Positions 25,056 through 35,047 are shown, counted from the first letter of the stretch. The stretch is DNA of 64,000 bases from an uncultured Pelagibacteraceae bacterium (GCA_902617715.1 CACMXS010000002.1:1-64000); one strand, 5' to 3'. Notes: generated by a model not told the origin, from the letters alone. Program-made: numbers and translations.

Positions 25056-26347
25056 TTATTTAAATATGTTTTTGACATTCTTTTATCAGTTATAAGTAAA
25101 TTTGAAAATCCTAACAATGATCCTATAAAATACCAATAAATAATTCCAAAATAAGTACTAAATATAGATCCGGTAGGTCTTGGTAAAAAAATGAAAACTA
25201 CAATAAAATAGAAAATAACTTTACATAGTGCATCTTTTTTTGATTCATTTGTTTTAAAATCTCTTAATAAATAGAAAACAAATAAAATAAAAATAGAAAA
25301 ACCTATTAATCCAGTATCAATCAATATTTCTAAATTATAATTATGAGGATGTGTTGAGCAAACCTTATATCTTGTTAATTCACTAATTTTTTTTGTTTCA
25401 TAATTTTTACACTTTATTCTAAAAGATTTGAAGCCGTTTCCAAAAATTGGCTTTTCAGACACCATCTGAGCACCAGCATTATAATGTAATCCCCAAGGCG
25501 TTAATTTTAATGTTTCAATAAAATTAGGTTGATCTAAAATAATTAACTTTTTGATATCACCATAATATCTTGCTTTGGTTGATTCTTTAACTACAAAACT
25601 TATTAGAATAATTGAAGAAATCAATATGAGCAAAACACTAAAAAAGTTTTTCAAATTAAACTTAATAGTATTCAAATAAAACACAATAGTAAGAGCTAAT
25701 GACAACAATAATGCAGACCTCTCACCAGAAAGAAAAACTATTATCAGAATAAGAATTGGAAATATATTTATAGAATTATTCTTAAAAAATATTTTAAAAA
25801 GAATAAATGATGAAAAAATTATTGTCGAAAAATAACCACCAAAAATTAATTCAGAACCAAATAAACCAGAAAATCTTTGACACTCATTGGTAGTATAATT
25901 GCAAAAAGAACCTTTTAATCCAATAAAATTTGTACCAGTAAAATATTGTTTTAAAAAATCCAACAAAATAATGAGAATAAAAAAAAATAAATAAATTAAG
26001 TTTTTTTTAATAAATTCCTTATCAGCTCTTGAATAAACGAATGTAATTGCATTAAAAATCAAAAAAAATTTAAATAAGAAAATTGTTTTTATCAAAACTT
26101 CAATATTTTTATTTAATATAAGATTTTGAAAAAATATATATAAAAAAAATATCAATAGTAAAACATTATATTTTTTGTTTAAAAAATTATATTTTATTTT
26201 TATTGACAAGATTAAAAACAGCAAAGAAATACTTATAGTTATAAAATTCAAAATAAAAGATCTAAAAAAGAAAAAAATTGGAAAAAAAATAACTAGATAA
26301 TAAAGAGTTTTTTCTAAAGGACTTATTTTTTTTTCTAAGATAGTCAA
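25052..26347 (-). CDS. O-antigen ligase/polymerase family membrane protein (Wzy_C-like)
   Basis: A 431-residue protein with about ten to twelve membrane helices and the Wzy_C signature: GERSALLLSLALTIVF, then a large periplasmic loop with KPIFGNGFKSFRIKC and CSTHPHNYNLEILIDTGLIG. The His-containing THPHN loop is typical of WaaL/Wzy enzymes that polymerise or transfer lipid-linked glycan at the periplasmic face. Ligase and polymerase cannot be told apart here. It is the first gene of the gmd cassette, divergent from the WecA-like gene. Confidence 0.85.
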   Translation of the reverse strand: MTILEKKISPLEKTLYYLVIFFPIFFFFRSFILNFITISISLLFLILSIKIKYNFLNKKYNVLLLIFFLYIFFQNLILNKNIEVLIKTIFLFKFFLIFNAITFVYSRADKEFIKKNLIYLFFFILIILLDFLKQYFTGTNFIGLKGSFCNYTTNECQRFSGLFGSELIFGGYFSTIIFSSFILFKIFFKNNSINIFPILILIIVFLSGERSALLLSLALTIVFYLNTIKFNLKNFFSVLLILISSIILISFVVKESTKARYYGDIKKLIILDQPNFIETLKLTPWGLHYNAGAQMVSEKPIFGNGFKSFRIKCKNYETKKISELTRYKVCSTHPHNYNLEILIDTGLIGFSIFILFVFYLLRDFKTNESKKDALCKVIFYFIVVFIFLPRPTGSIFSTYFGIIYWYFIGSLLGFSNLLITDKRMSKTYLNK

Positions 26348-26460
26348 TTTTAAAACAAATTTTTAGATATATTAATATTTTTTTTATTACAATTCATATA
26401 ATATAAAATTTGATATAAAACCAATGATTTTTATTTTCTAACAAACCAGAATTAAAAGGT

Positions 26461-27459
26461 ATGAATATATTATATTTTTCATTTTTTTTTATTTGTTCTT
26501 TAATTTCGTTGTATCTAGTTCAGCAAATATCTATCAAATATAATTTTTATGATTTACCTGATAAAAAAAAAATTCATAAAAAAAAAGTCACAAAATCTGC
26601 TGGATTGGTATTAATACCAATCATACTTTTAAATATGGTATTTTTTAAATATGATTTTCATATTTTTTACTTCTTGCTTTTTTTAATTTGTGTAGTTTTT
26701 TTAGGTTTTATAGACGATATAATAAACCTGGCGGCATCAAAAAAATTACTTATTTTATTTTTGTTATTATCTTTATTTGTAATCGAGATATTAAGAATTG
26801 ATACTTTAGGATATTTGTTTAATAGAGAAATTAATTTAAATATTTTTTCTATACCTTTTACAATTTTATGTCTCTTACTAATAATAAACTCATTTAACTA
26901 TTTTGATGGTCTCGATGGATTATTGGGCTCATTAACTTTAATTTCAGTCGTTTATTTTTTATATTTTATCCAAGGTCAATTAGCTATTTTTCTTTTAAGT
27001 GTCATAATTTATTTGACAATCTTTCTTTTTTTTAATTTTGGTATCTTACCTAAACAATTTATGGGGGACTCGGGTAGCCTTGGCTTAGGTTTTATAGTTT
27101 CATTCTTAGCTATCTATTCATCTCAAATAGAAAAAAGTATCATGCCTTCATTCATAATATGGCCTTTAGCTTTTTTTGTTTATGAATTTCTTTTAATAAA
27201 CCTTATAAGAATAAAAATTAAAAAAAATATCTTTTCACGAGACTTAAATTTCATATTTAATATTTTAGCTCATAAACATGGAAATCTTAATTCAGTTATA
27301 ATTTGCATTTGCATCCAAATATTTTTTTGTTTTCATGGTATCTTTTTAGAAAAATTTGATTTAAATAATTTATCTATTATTTTATTTTGTTTGTACTTTG
27401 TTGTTTACTTAATTTTAAGAATTATTCAGTTTAACAAATATTACAAAAATAAAACATGA
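26461..27459 (+). CDS. WecA/TagO-type undecaprenyl-phosphate sugar-1-phosphate transferase
   Basis: A 332-residue protein with about ten membrane helices of the MraY/WecA/TagO group. The catalytic motifs are all there: GFIDDIINL, NYFDGLDGLLGS, MGDSGSLGLGF and HKHGN. It starts a lipid-linked glycan by placing a sugar-1-phosphate (probably HexNAc) on undecaprenyl phosphate. An AAAAGGT lies close before the ATG. This is a candidate initiating enzyme for the island's Wzx/Wzy glycan. Confidence 0.9.
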   Translation: MNILYFSFFFICSLISLYLVQQISIKYNFYDLPDKKKIHKKKVTKSAGLVLIPIILLNMVFFKYDFHIFYFLLFLICVVFLGFIDDIINLAASKKLLILFLLLSLFVIEILRIDTLGYLFNREINLNIFSIPFTILCLLLIINSFNYFDGLDGLLGSLTLISVVYFLYFIQGQLAIFLLSVIIYLTIFLFFNFGILPKQFMGDSGSLGLGFIVSFLAIYSSQIEKSIMPSFIIWPLAFFVYEFLLINLIRIKIKKNIFSRDLNFIFNILAHKHGNLNSVIICICIQIFFCFHGIFLEKFDLNNLSIILFCLYFVVYLILRIIQFNKYYKNKT

Positions 27460-27525
27460 GTATTAAAACAATTTATTTCAAATTATCAAAATCTATGTTA
27501 GGTAAATCTATAACCTTGAGACAAA

Positions 27526-28695
27526 ATGAAAATTGGAATAATAACATACGATATACCTCATAAAAAAACTCAAGACATTATACATAAGCTCTTGAATTCA
27601 GAGTATAAAATTGAAAAATTAATTTTTTCAAAATTTCAAAAATATAAAAAAAAATTTAACCCTATTTTTTCTCACAGACCTCCACAATTCAATAATATTG
27701 ATACGAATGAAATTTTAAAAAAACATAATATTAAAAAAATTTCTATTGATGAAAAAAATCCCTATAAGAATTGTGATATAGTTCTAATTGGTGGATCTAA
27801 ATTACTTATACCAAAATATATTGAAAAAAATTTAATTCTCAACTGCCACTCAGGATTAATACCAAAAGTAAGAGGATTGGATAGTTTTAAATGGGCAATT
27901 CATAATAATTTTGAGATGGGAAATACTTTGCATTTTATAGACAATGATACTGATTTAGGAAAAATTGTTCATCAGACAAAAACCCCATTATATAAAGATG
28001 ATACTATTTTTACATTTGCCTCAAGACACTATGACTCTGAAATTAATATACTTGTAAATTTTGAGAAATTTATTAATAAAAAAAAATTTAAAAATCTAAA
28101 TTTGACTAAAAAAAAACCAACAAAAAGAATGCCAATAAATATTGAAAAAAATTTAGCTACTAAATTTGAAAATTATAAAATGAAATTTGCTAAATCAAAG
28201 AAAATAAAAAAAATTTTTATTAAAGATGAATATATCGATGATCTAAGTTATTCAAATATTAGAAATATAAAATATGGAAAAAATTGTAAAATAGTAAATC
28301 CTACTAACTTATTTGAATGTATTTTAGGTGATAATGTTTTTATTGGTCCTTTTACAGAAATTCAAAAGAATGTTTTAATAGGAGATAATACAAAAATATC
28401 ATCACATTCATTTATTTGTGAACTTGTCACGATTGGAAAAAAATGTTTTATCGGTCATGGTGTATGCTTTGTTAATGATAAATTTAAAGGAGGTAAACTT
28501 GGTGGAAGTATTGCTAATTGGGAAAAAACTAATATTGGAAATAATGTATTAATCGGTTCCAATTCAACGATATTACCGGTAAATATTTGTGATAACGTGA
28601 TTATTGGATCGGGAAGTGTTGTAACAAAAAATATTAAAAAATCAGGTGTATATGCAGGAAATCCAGCAAAATTTTTAAAAAGACTAAAGACTTAG
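27526..28695 (+). CDS. Fused sugar N-formyltransferase and hexapeptide acyltransferase
   Basis: A 389-residue two-domain protein. Residues about 1-190 look like a formyl-THF-dependent transferase: LNCHSGLIPKVRGLDSFKWA supplies the Asn and His and TLHFIDNDTDLGKIVHQ the Asp of the catalytic triad. Residues about 230-389 are a left-handed beta-helix of hexapeptide repeats (ILGDNVFIGPFTEIQKNVLIGDN) ending in VYAGNPAKFLKRLK, like WbpD/WlbB N-acetyltransferases. It would acylate amino sugars made by the aminotransferases at 29.8 or 35.1 kb. It overlaps the convergent glycosyltransferase by 12 bases. Confidence 0.8.
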   Translation: MKIGIITYDIPHKKTQDIIHKLLNSEYKIEKLIFSKFQKYKKKFNPIFSHRPPQFNNIDTNEILKKHNIKKISIDEKNPYKNCDIVLIGGSKLLIPKYIEKNLILNCHSGLIPKVRGLDSFKWAIHNNFEMGNTLHFIDNDTDLGKIVHQTKTPLYKDDTIFTFASRHYDSEINILVNFEKFINKKKFKNLNLTKKKPTKRMPINIEKNLATKFENYKMKFAKSKKIKKIFIKDEYIDDLSYSNIRNIKYGKNCKIVNPTNLFECILGDNVFIGPFTEIQKNVLIGDNTKISSHSFICELVTIGKKCFIGHGVCFVNDKFKGGKLGGSIANWEKTNIGNNVLIGSNSTILPVNICDNVIIGSGSVVTKNIKKSGVYAGNPAKFLKRLKT

Positions 28696-29802
28696 ATTTA
28701 GAAATTCTCTCATTATAAGCCATCTTTTTTCTGATGTATGGTCTCTTAAAATTCTTTCATTTCCTTTTTTAGCAAAGTTCTCAGCTAAATTTAAATTATT
28801 TAACATTTCTTTAATCTTTAAAATTGCTTCATGTGTATTTTTGTATGTAATTATTTCATCATCTGAAAAAAAATCTTTTAAATTATCTTTATAATCAGTT
28901 ATTAAACAACATCCCAATCCTAAAACTTCAAATAATCTCATATTTGCTGCTTCTTTTTTAGCATTTTCTATATGAAAGTTAATTGAAATTTTTGAATTTG
29001 CTAAAACATTATACATTTCATTACCATAAACGGGACTAAAACTTTTTTTTTTCAAATTATTTAATGAAAATATATAATCAAAAGTTTTTGTAAAACCTTT
29101 TGTAAGGAAAAAATAAAAGATTGATAAAATTATTTTTAAATAAGATCTACTATCAGATATATATAATCTTATGTTAAATTCCTTTGCAATTTTATTCAAA
29201 AAGATGACTCTATTAAAATGACCTTTGTTATCAATGCTTCCAGAATAAACTAAATTATACTTTCTAGAAGAAAAATTTTTAACTTTTATTTTTTCTAAAA
29301 TTTTTTTATTAAATGAATGCGGCATATATAAACTTTTAATTTCATTTTTTTTATAAAAGATCATACTTTTTTTTAAACATGTCAAAACACCGACTGAGTC
29401 TTTGGCTATCTTAATATTATTTTCTCCTGTTCCATCATAGAAAAAAAATTTAAATCTTTTTATTTTATCAAAAATTTTTGATAAAAAATGGGTATTTTGA
29501 AAAAAAATAATATCAGGATTTTCCTTAACAATTTGTCTGTATAATATGTTTTCTAAAGTAAGATCTTTTGTCAACCCATTTTCATGACACCATTTTTTTT
29601 GTAAGAATAAGTCATTCGAAATTAACTGTATAACTTCAAAGTCTTTGAAAGTTTCTTTTACATTTAATGACCAAGAAAAGTTTTTATCTAAAATTTTTTT
29701 TTTATGTTCATCAAATGATAAACTTAAAATAGACTTATCTTTATAAATCTCATTTTTTAGATCTTTATAAATATCAAATATATGTAAAAACTTTTTTTTC
29801 AA
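28684..29802 (-). CDS. Glycosyltransferase, GT4/GT-B-like
   Basis: A 372-residue protein. The C-terminal half has GT-B donor-site features: YNLVYSGSIDNKGHFNRV, then ANSKISINFHIENAKKE and the Glu-containing MRLFEVLGLGCCLITDY, as in the Glyco_trans_1_2 group. The N-terminal half is poorly conserved and has no signal peptide. Donor and acceptor are unknown. It overlaps the upstream aminotransferase by four bases, making it the third gene of a three-gene amino-sugar cassette. Confidence 0.8.
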   Translation of the reverse strand: MKKKFLHIFDIYKDLKNEIYKDKSILSLSFDEHKKKILDKNFSWSLNVKETFKDFEVIQLISNDLFLQKKWCHENGLTKDLTLENILYRQIVKENPDIIFFQNTHFLSKIFDKIKRFKFFFYDGTGENNIKIAKDSVGVLTCLKKSMIFYKKNEIKSLYMPHSFNKKILEKIKVKNFSSRKYNLVYSGSIDNKGHFNRVIFLNKIAKEFNIRLYISDSRSYLKIILSIFYFFLTKGFTKTFDYIFSLNNLKKKSFSPVYGNEMYNVLANSKISINFHIENAKKEAANMRLFEVLGLGCCLITDYKDNLKDFFSDDEIITYKNTHEAILKIKEMLNNLNLAENFAKKGNERILRDHTSEKRWLIMREFLNLSL

Positions 29803-30911
29803 AATTTATAAAATTTTTTAATCATTCGAGAGATGTATCTCACTTCCTTTATCTTTAATTCTGGATATATGGGTAGTGACAAAACTAATCTTTGATTTTT
29901 TAAAGAATTAGGAAACTCTTTTTTTTTATTTTTTTGATACTTGTATGCGGGTACAAAAGGTAATATTTTTGGATAATGGATAAGTGTATTGATTTTTTTT
30001 GAATATAAAAACTTTCTTAATTCATCTCTTTTTTTAGCTTTAATTACAAATTGATGAAAACCATGAGCATTTCTTTTAATATTACTAATAGGTAACTTTA
30101 TTGCACTTAAGTTAGATAAATTTTTTAAATATTCTTTTGCTATTATCTCTCTTTTCTTGTTCCAAGTATCGATCTTTCTCAATTTTATATTTAATATTGC
30201 TGCTTGCAATCCATCCAATCTACTATTCAAACCCTCTAATAAATGCTCATGTTTTCTTTGTCCTCCGTGTCTTAAATGCATTATACATAAATTTCGTAAT
30301 CTTTTGTTATTTGTAATTATTGCACCTGCATCTCCCATTGCTCCTAAATTTTTTCCAGGATAAAAAGAAAAAGTTCCTATGTGTCCAAAGTTACCCAAAT
30401 ATTTTTTGTTTTTTTTTATAAAATGAGCTTGCGCGCAATCCTCTATAACCCAAAGCTTGTATTTATTCGCTAACTGTAAAATTTTTTCTATTTGAGCTGG
30501 TTGACCAAACAAATGAACAATTACAATGCCGGAGGTCCTTTTAGTAACTTTTTTTTCTATTTCATTTACTGAAATGTTATAACTATCTTTTTCAGTATCA
30601 CAAAAAATTACTTTACCACCTGCATTGGTGATAGCTGACGCAGTAGAAAACCAAGTATGTGAAGTAGTTATGACTTCATTTTTAATTTTTGACTTAAAAC
30701 CTAAACTTTTCACAGATGCTAATAAGGCATCTGTTCCATTTCCACAAGCAACACAATATCTTGATCCAATTCTTTTTTTAAAATTATTTTCAAATTTTTT
30801 TACTTCATCTCCTCCTATGAATGAATTATTAGAAATTATCTTCAAGATAGCTTTATCAATTTCTTTTTTTTGAGATTTGTATTGTAAGTATAAGTTTGCT
30901 GGTTTTATCAT
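29799..30911 (-). CDS. DegT/DnrJ/EryC1/StrS sugar aminotransferase
   Basis: A 370-residue PLP enzyme: CVACGNGTDALLASVKSLG (phosphate-binding loop), TTSHTWFSTASAI, VIEDCAQAHFI and the Schiff-base lysine in FSFYPGKNLGAMGDAG. It resembles WbpE/WlbC-type 3-amino-sugar enzymes, which act after a Gfo/Idh/MocA oxidase, and exactly such a gene lies upstream with a four-base overlap. The expected step is transfer of NH2 from glutamate to a 3-keto sugar nucleotide. Confidence 0.9.
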   Translation of the reverse strand: MIKPANLYLQYKSQKKEIDKAILKIISNNSFIGGDEVKKFENNFKKRIGSRYCVACGNGTDALLASVKSLGFKSKIKNEVITTSHTWFSTASAITNAGGKVIFCDTEKDSYNISVNEIEKKVTKRTSGIVIVHLFGQPAQIEKILQLANKYKLWVIEDCAQAHFIKKNKKYLGNFGHIGTFSFYPGKNLGAMGDAGAIITNNKRLRNLCIMHLRHGGQRKHEHLLEGLNSRLDGLQAAILNIKLRKIDTWNKKREIIAKEYLKNLSNLSAIKLPISNIKRNAHGFHQFVIKAKKRDELRKFLYSKKINTLIHYPKILPFVPAYKYQKNKKKEFPNSLKNQRLVLSLPIYPELKIKEVRYISRMIKKFYKF

Positions 30912-31918
30912 AGAATTTTCATGATCTTATTTTTTCTAACTGAAATATTAATTGCTTCAATTACTTTTGAAACATGTACTGCGTCCTCAAAATTGATTAT
31001 ATCATTGCGTTTTCCATTTAAAAAATTATATACATTTTTATAAAATTCTAAATGACCATTTCCATAAACATTTTTAATTTTATAATTTTCTTTAAATTTT
31101 TTATAAGATCTTTTTAAAGTTTTCCAAATCCTAATTTTATTCATTGCAAATCCAGATATTTCTACTATTCCCTCCGAACCTAAAACTGATAAAGACCCTT
31201 CAATATCCATTGGTCTGGTAGCTGTTGTTGCTTCAAGAACTCCAATAGATCCGTTTTTGAATTTTAGATTAGCGATTATTGTATCTTCAGACTCTATTTT
31301 AGCTATTGCTTTAATACCATGTGCAAAAACCTCTTTTACTTTTCCATTCATCCAAATAAGTGCATCAAGATGATGACTAGCTTGGTTTCCAATAACTCCT
31401 CCATCTAAATTTCTTGTACCTCTCCAATTAGCTAAATTATAATATTTTTGATCTCTCATCCATCTAACTCTAGATGTACTCATAAAAACTTTACCAAGTC
31501 TTTTTTTAACAATTGAGTCTTTTAACTTCATAACAGGTGGATTAAATCTATTTTGTTTGACTACAAAAATATTATTTTTAAATTTTTTCTTATTTATAAT
31601 AATCTTTTTTAAATCTTTACTAAATAAACCTAGTGGCTTTTCAATAATAAAATTTGAAGCTATCTTTTTAAGTTTCAGATAGTGTTTAATATGATTTCCA
31701 CTTTCAGTTAATATCACAACAATATCTGGTTTGCATTTTTTAACCATTTTAGTCATATCAGAAAAAAAAGCATATCTTTTATGACTTTGGTTTTTATTCA
31801 GATTTGTAATTTTTTTGTCGCAAATAGCTACTAATTTGAAATATTTTGATAACTTATTTATAGCTTGATAATGTTTTTTAAAAATCCTTCCTGTTCCAAC
31901 TATTCCTACTGAATACAT
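30908..31918 (-). CDS. Gfo/Idh/MocA family oxidoreductase
   Basis: A 336-residue NAD(P)-dependent dehydrogenase: SVGIVGTGRIFKKHYQAI Rossmann start, the conserved EKP in FIIEKPLGLF, and the catalytic-face GGVIGNQASHHLDALIWM. In sugar clusters such WbpB/WlbA-like enzymes oxidise the C3 hydroxyl of a UDP-sugar before transamination. It heads a minus-strand cassette (oxidoreductase, aminotransferase, glycosyltransferase), each overlapping by four bases. A 129 bp AT-rich divergent gap before it probably holds its promoter. Confidence 0.88.
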   Translation of the reverse strand: MYSVGIVGTGRIFKKHYQAINKLSKYFKLVAICDKKITNLNKNQSHKRYAFFSDMTKMVKKCKPDIVVILTESGNHIKHYLKLKKIASNFIIEKPLGLFSKDLKKIIINKKKFKNNIFVVKQNRFNPPVMKLKDSIVKKRLGKVFMSTSRVRWMRDQKYYNLANWRGTRNLDGGVIGNQASHHLDALIWMNGKVKEVFAHGIKAIAKIESEDTIIANLKFKNGSIGVLEATTATRPMDIEGSLSVLGSEGIVEISGFAMNKIRIWKTLKRSYKKFKENYKIKNVYGNGHLEFYKNVYNFLNGKRNDIINFEDAVHVSKVIEAINISVRKNKIMKIL

Positions 31919-32047
31919 ATTAATACCATGTGTTTAGATTATTTTATAAAACATTCCAATAAATAAATTTAAATTAAATAATAAGATAATTTTTTATCTT
32001 TAATATATAATTAAAAAAATAAAATATAAAATTTAAATTTATAATCA

Positions 32048-33289
32048 ATGGTCACATTTTTGGGAATTATCAGATCAAAGTTAAATGATTATAATTTCTT
32101 AATCAACACTTTAATAATTTTAGCTATATTTGGAAGTCCCTTTAGTCTTATAATTAAGGTATTTGTTTTAAAAATTACTAATTTTGAATATATAAATCCA
32201 TTTCTTTTATACAGAATTTTACTTAGTAGTTTGATTTTTTATTTATTTTTTAAATTAAAAAACAAATTCAATAAAAATTATATTGGCTTAATTTCAATCT
32301 TTTTAATTTTTTATTTTAATATTATAACTAATAATACATTTGAAATTTCAAATTATCTCACCTCAGAATATTTATTAAATAATGATAATATCAACAAATT
32401 TTACGAAGAAAGAAATAAAAATTACTTAATAAATTTTTTTAATATTTTTTTAATCATTGTACTTTTTACTATCAAAAATATTTCAATTGATTTTGAACAT
32501 CTTAAAAAAACAATACAGATTACATGTAAAATATTTTTATATACATTAATATTAATCGGTTTAATTTGGATAGTCCAAAATTATTTAAATAAAACTAATT
32601 CCATAAATTATTTGATAAAAGATGCTTTTTTAAATGATAATTTTTGGATCAATTCTCATTACATAGCTTATATGGCAATCATAAATTTTGTATTATTTAT
32701 AGATAAGTTTTCAAAAAAAAATTTTTTTTCAACATTAGTTTATACAATATTAGTAATTTCTCTAAAACTTAACATCGCAATTTATATTATGGTTTTTTTA
32801 TTGATGATTAATTTTGTGATTAAATATTATAAATTTGATATTTTAATTCTTACGAAAGTATTTATTCTAATAATATTTCTTCCAATTATATATTATTATT
32901 TTGCGAACTTTTTCAATTTGTTAAAATTATCTTACTTTGAACATTTAAGTTTATCAGTTGTAAATAGAATAAATATTTATGAATTTTATTTAAATAATAT
33001 CAAGGGAGTAAATATATTTTTTGGAAATTCATTATTTAATCAGGAAATACCTACTTATCCACATAACTTAGTTTTTGATATATTTTATTCTACTGGATCT
33101 ATTGGATTATTAATTTTTTTAATGGTTTCATATAATATATTAAAACGAATAGTTAATTCAAAAAATTTTTTTGTTACAAATCTTTTTTTTTCTTTTTTAA
33201 TATTCTCTTCATTATCAGGTTATTTTTTTTTCAATATATTCTTAATTACGATTCTTTTAATATCCCTCCAATTACTTAATGAAAAATAA
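32048..33289 (+). CDS. Polytopic membrane protein, Wzy/O-antigen-ligase-like
   Basis: A 413-residue protein with about ten to eleven hydrophobic helices, very Phe/Ile/Leu/Asn-rich. The segment IPTYPHNLVFDIFYSTGSIG near residue 340 matches the PHN loop of Wzy polymerases and ligases. With the convergent flippase next door it fits the polymerase of a Wzx/Wzy system. The two genes overlap by 70 bp at their 3' ends, which is unusually long. Confidence 0.7.
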   Translation: MVTFLGIIRSKLNDYNFLINTLIILAIFGSPFSLIIKVFVLKITNFEYINPFLLYRILLSSLIFYLFFKLKNKFNKNYIGLISIFLIFYFNIITNNTFEISNYLTSEYLLNNDNINKFYEERNKNYLINFFNIFLIIVLFTIKNISIDFEHLKKTIQITCKIFLYTLILIGLIWIVQNYLNKTNSINYLIKDAFLNDNFWINSHYIAYMAIINFVLFIDKFSKKNFFSTLVYTILVISLKLNIAIYIMVFLLMINFVIKYYKFDILILTKVFILIIFLPIIYYYFANFFNLLKLSYFEHLSLSVVNRINIYEFYLNNIKGVNIFFGNSLFNQEIPTYPHNLVFDIFYSTGSIGLLIFLMVSYNILKRIVNSKNFFVTNLFFSFLIFSSLSGYFFFNIFLITILLISLQLLNEK

Positions 33290-34515
33290 AAAGAAATATT
33301 TTTATAATTAATTTCTTTTTTATGAAAAAGAATAACTGTAACTAGTCCTGAAATTATTGTAGCGATTGAAGCAAAATAAAATCCATAATTTTTTATAAAA
33401 AAGTAATTTAAACTTAAATTCATAAATATATAAAATGATGAAATTTTTATAATTTCATAAAAATTATTTTTTATATATTTGTGATTAATTGATAATTCTA
33501 GAATAATAATAAATATTAAATTTATTATTAAAGTCAAAAGAATTGATTTTGATTTTAAATAAAAGGTTCCAAAAATTATCAATAAATAATCACCAAAAAA
33601 TAGGAAAAAAGTAAATATAATAACTGTAAAAACTATTGTTATACCAATAACTCTTTTAAAAATTTTTTCTATATAATCTGTATTTTCAATTTTTTTACTT
33701 ATTAGAGGATATAAAAATCGGATTAAGATAAAATAAAAAGTTGATATAGCTAAAGTAAATCTTGAAGCTATTGAGTAAATTGCTGTGTTTTCATAGTTCG
33801 TTAAATAATTTACCATTATTATGTCCACTCTATAACTAGCAAGAGTCAAAATTCCTATAAATGGAAAAAAAGATAATTTATGAAAAAGATTTATAACATC
33901 TTTAAATTTAAAGATTATACTAAATTTTTTTTTATTACTAAATTTATAAAAAAAATTAATTAAAATTGAATTTATAATAACGTCAAAAGCGAATGAAAAA
34001 CAAATCCAATATATTTGAAAATTATTTTTGATCAAAAAAATTTTAATCAAAAGATTAATTAAGTTTCCAGTTATTGCTATAAAAAATAATTGTTTAAATT
34101 TTTTTTCTACAAATAAATCATAATATAAAATAGTAAATGGTAAAAAAATTAGCTGAAGATTTAAGACGATTACTGAAATTTTTTTGTCAAAATCATAGTC
34201 GATTAAAATAAAAAAAATTACTAATAATACAAGGATAAAGATAGAAACTAATAGATACGTAAAAAAAAACTTTGAAATTAATTCAAATTTATTTTTTGGT
34301 TTTTTTGATAATTGATTAATCAACTCATAATAATAATTTGAAAAAGAAATAGCATACAATATAAAAAAAATATTTTGAGCAAACGAGAAAAAACCAAAAT
34401 CTTTGGGAGTCAAAGAGTTTGATAATAAAGCAATTACAACAAAAGAAAAAAAAATATTAATTAAATTAGTAAGATAATATAAATTTAAATTTGTTTTGAA
34501 TTTGATTAATTGCAT
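33220..34515 (-). CDS. Wzx-type oligosaccharide flippase
   Basis: A 431-residue protein of the polysaccharide biosynthesis (MATE-like) group: the start LYYLTNLINIFFSFVVIALLSNSLTPKDFGFFSFAQ is typical, with twelve or so membrane helices throughout. It would flip undecaprenyl-linked repeat units to the periplasm. The C-terminus (FYFSLSNWRDIKRIVIKN) is encoded inside the 3' end of the convergent wzy-like gene. Confidence 0.82.
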   Translation of the reverse strand: MQLIKFKTNLNLYYLTNLINIFFSFVVIALLSNSLTPKDFGFFSFAQNIFFILYAISFSNYYYELINQLSKKPKNKFELISKFFFTYLLVSIFILVLLVIFFILIDYDFDKKISVIVLNLQLIFLPFTILYYDLFVEKKFKQLFFIAITGNLINLLIKIFLIKNNFQIYWICFSFAFDVIINSILINFFYKFSNKKKFSIIFKFKDVINLFHKLSFFPFIGILTLASYRVDIIMVNYLTNYENTAIYSIASRFTLAISTFYFILIRFLYPLISKKIENTDYIEKIFKRVIGITIVFTVIIFTFFLFFGDYLLIIFGTFYLKSKSILLTLIINLIFIIILELSINHKYIKNNFYEIIKISSFYIFMNLSLNYFFIKNYGFYFASIATIISGLVTVILFHKKEINYKNISFYFSLSNWRDIKRIVIKNILKKK

Positions 34516-34568
34516 TGAAAAAATCCTATAATTTAATATTTATATATTTATCATATTGTTAAGATTAG

Positions 34569-34597
34569 TTGTAATTATTCATTTTACACAATATAAA
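34569..34597 (+). promoter_or_regulatory. Possible sigma-70-type promoter of the cupin/aminotransferase/GT cassette
   Basis: TTGTAA, 17 bases, then TATAAA, in the 112 bp divergent gap and 31 bases before the cupin start. In such AT-rich DNA chance matches are common, so this is tentative; position and spacing are what recommend it. Confidence 0.4.
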
Positions 34598-34627
34598 ATA
34601 GATTATTCTTTAATATGTTAAAAATAA

Positions 34628-35047
34628 ATGACTAAAAAACACGAATTAATAATTTATAAAAAAAAACATTACGCAGAAATAATAAGAGGTTCTTTACGTA
34701 AAAATGAAACTACTTTTTTTTCTCCCGAAAAATCATCTTTTCAGTTTGGACTTTTAGCTCACAAAAAAGGTTTTAAAGAACCTGCTCATTATCATAGACC
34801 TTTCAAAAGGACCATAAAGGACTTACAACAAATGTTTGTTGTTCAAAAAGGTAAGATAAGAGTAGATTTGTTTTCTGATGATAAAAAACTTATTAGAAAA
34901 ATAATTTTAAAAAAGGGTGACTCGATAGTATTAATTCATGGAATACATGCAATAACTGTACTTGAGGATATGCAGTGTATTAGTGTTAAACAAGGGCCTT
35001 TTCTTGGACCAGAATTTGACAAAGTTTTTATTAAGGTTAAAAAATAA
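34628..35047 (+). CDS. Cupin-fold protein of sugar-modification cassette
   Basis: A 139-residue single-domain beta-barrel protein: EPAHYHRPFKRTIKDLQQMF and GKIRVDLFSDDKKLIRKI, then KGDSIVLIHGIHAITVL, giving the cupin pattern of two His-containing motifs. The order cupin, aminotransferase, glycosyltransferase suggests a role in making or checking a keto-sugar, as with FdtA-like ketoisomerases, but the FdtA signature is not clear. The ten-base gap to the next gene indicates cotranscription. Confidence 0.65.
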   Translation: MTKKHELIIYKKKHYAEIIRGSLRKNETTFFSPEKSSFQFGLLAHKKGFKEPAHYHRPFKRTIKDLQQMFVVQKGKIRVDLFSDDKKLIRKIILKKGDSIVLIHGIHAITVLEDMQCISVKQGPFLGPEFDKVFIKVKK

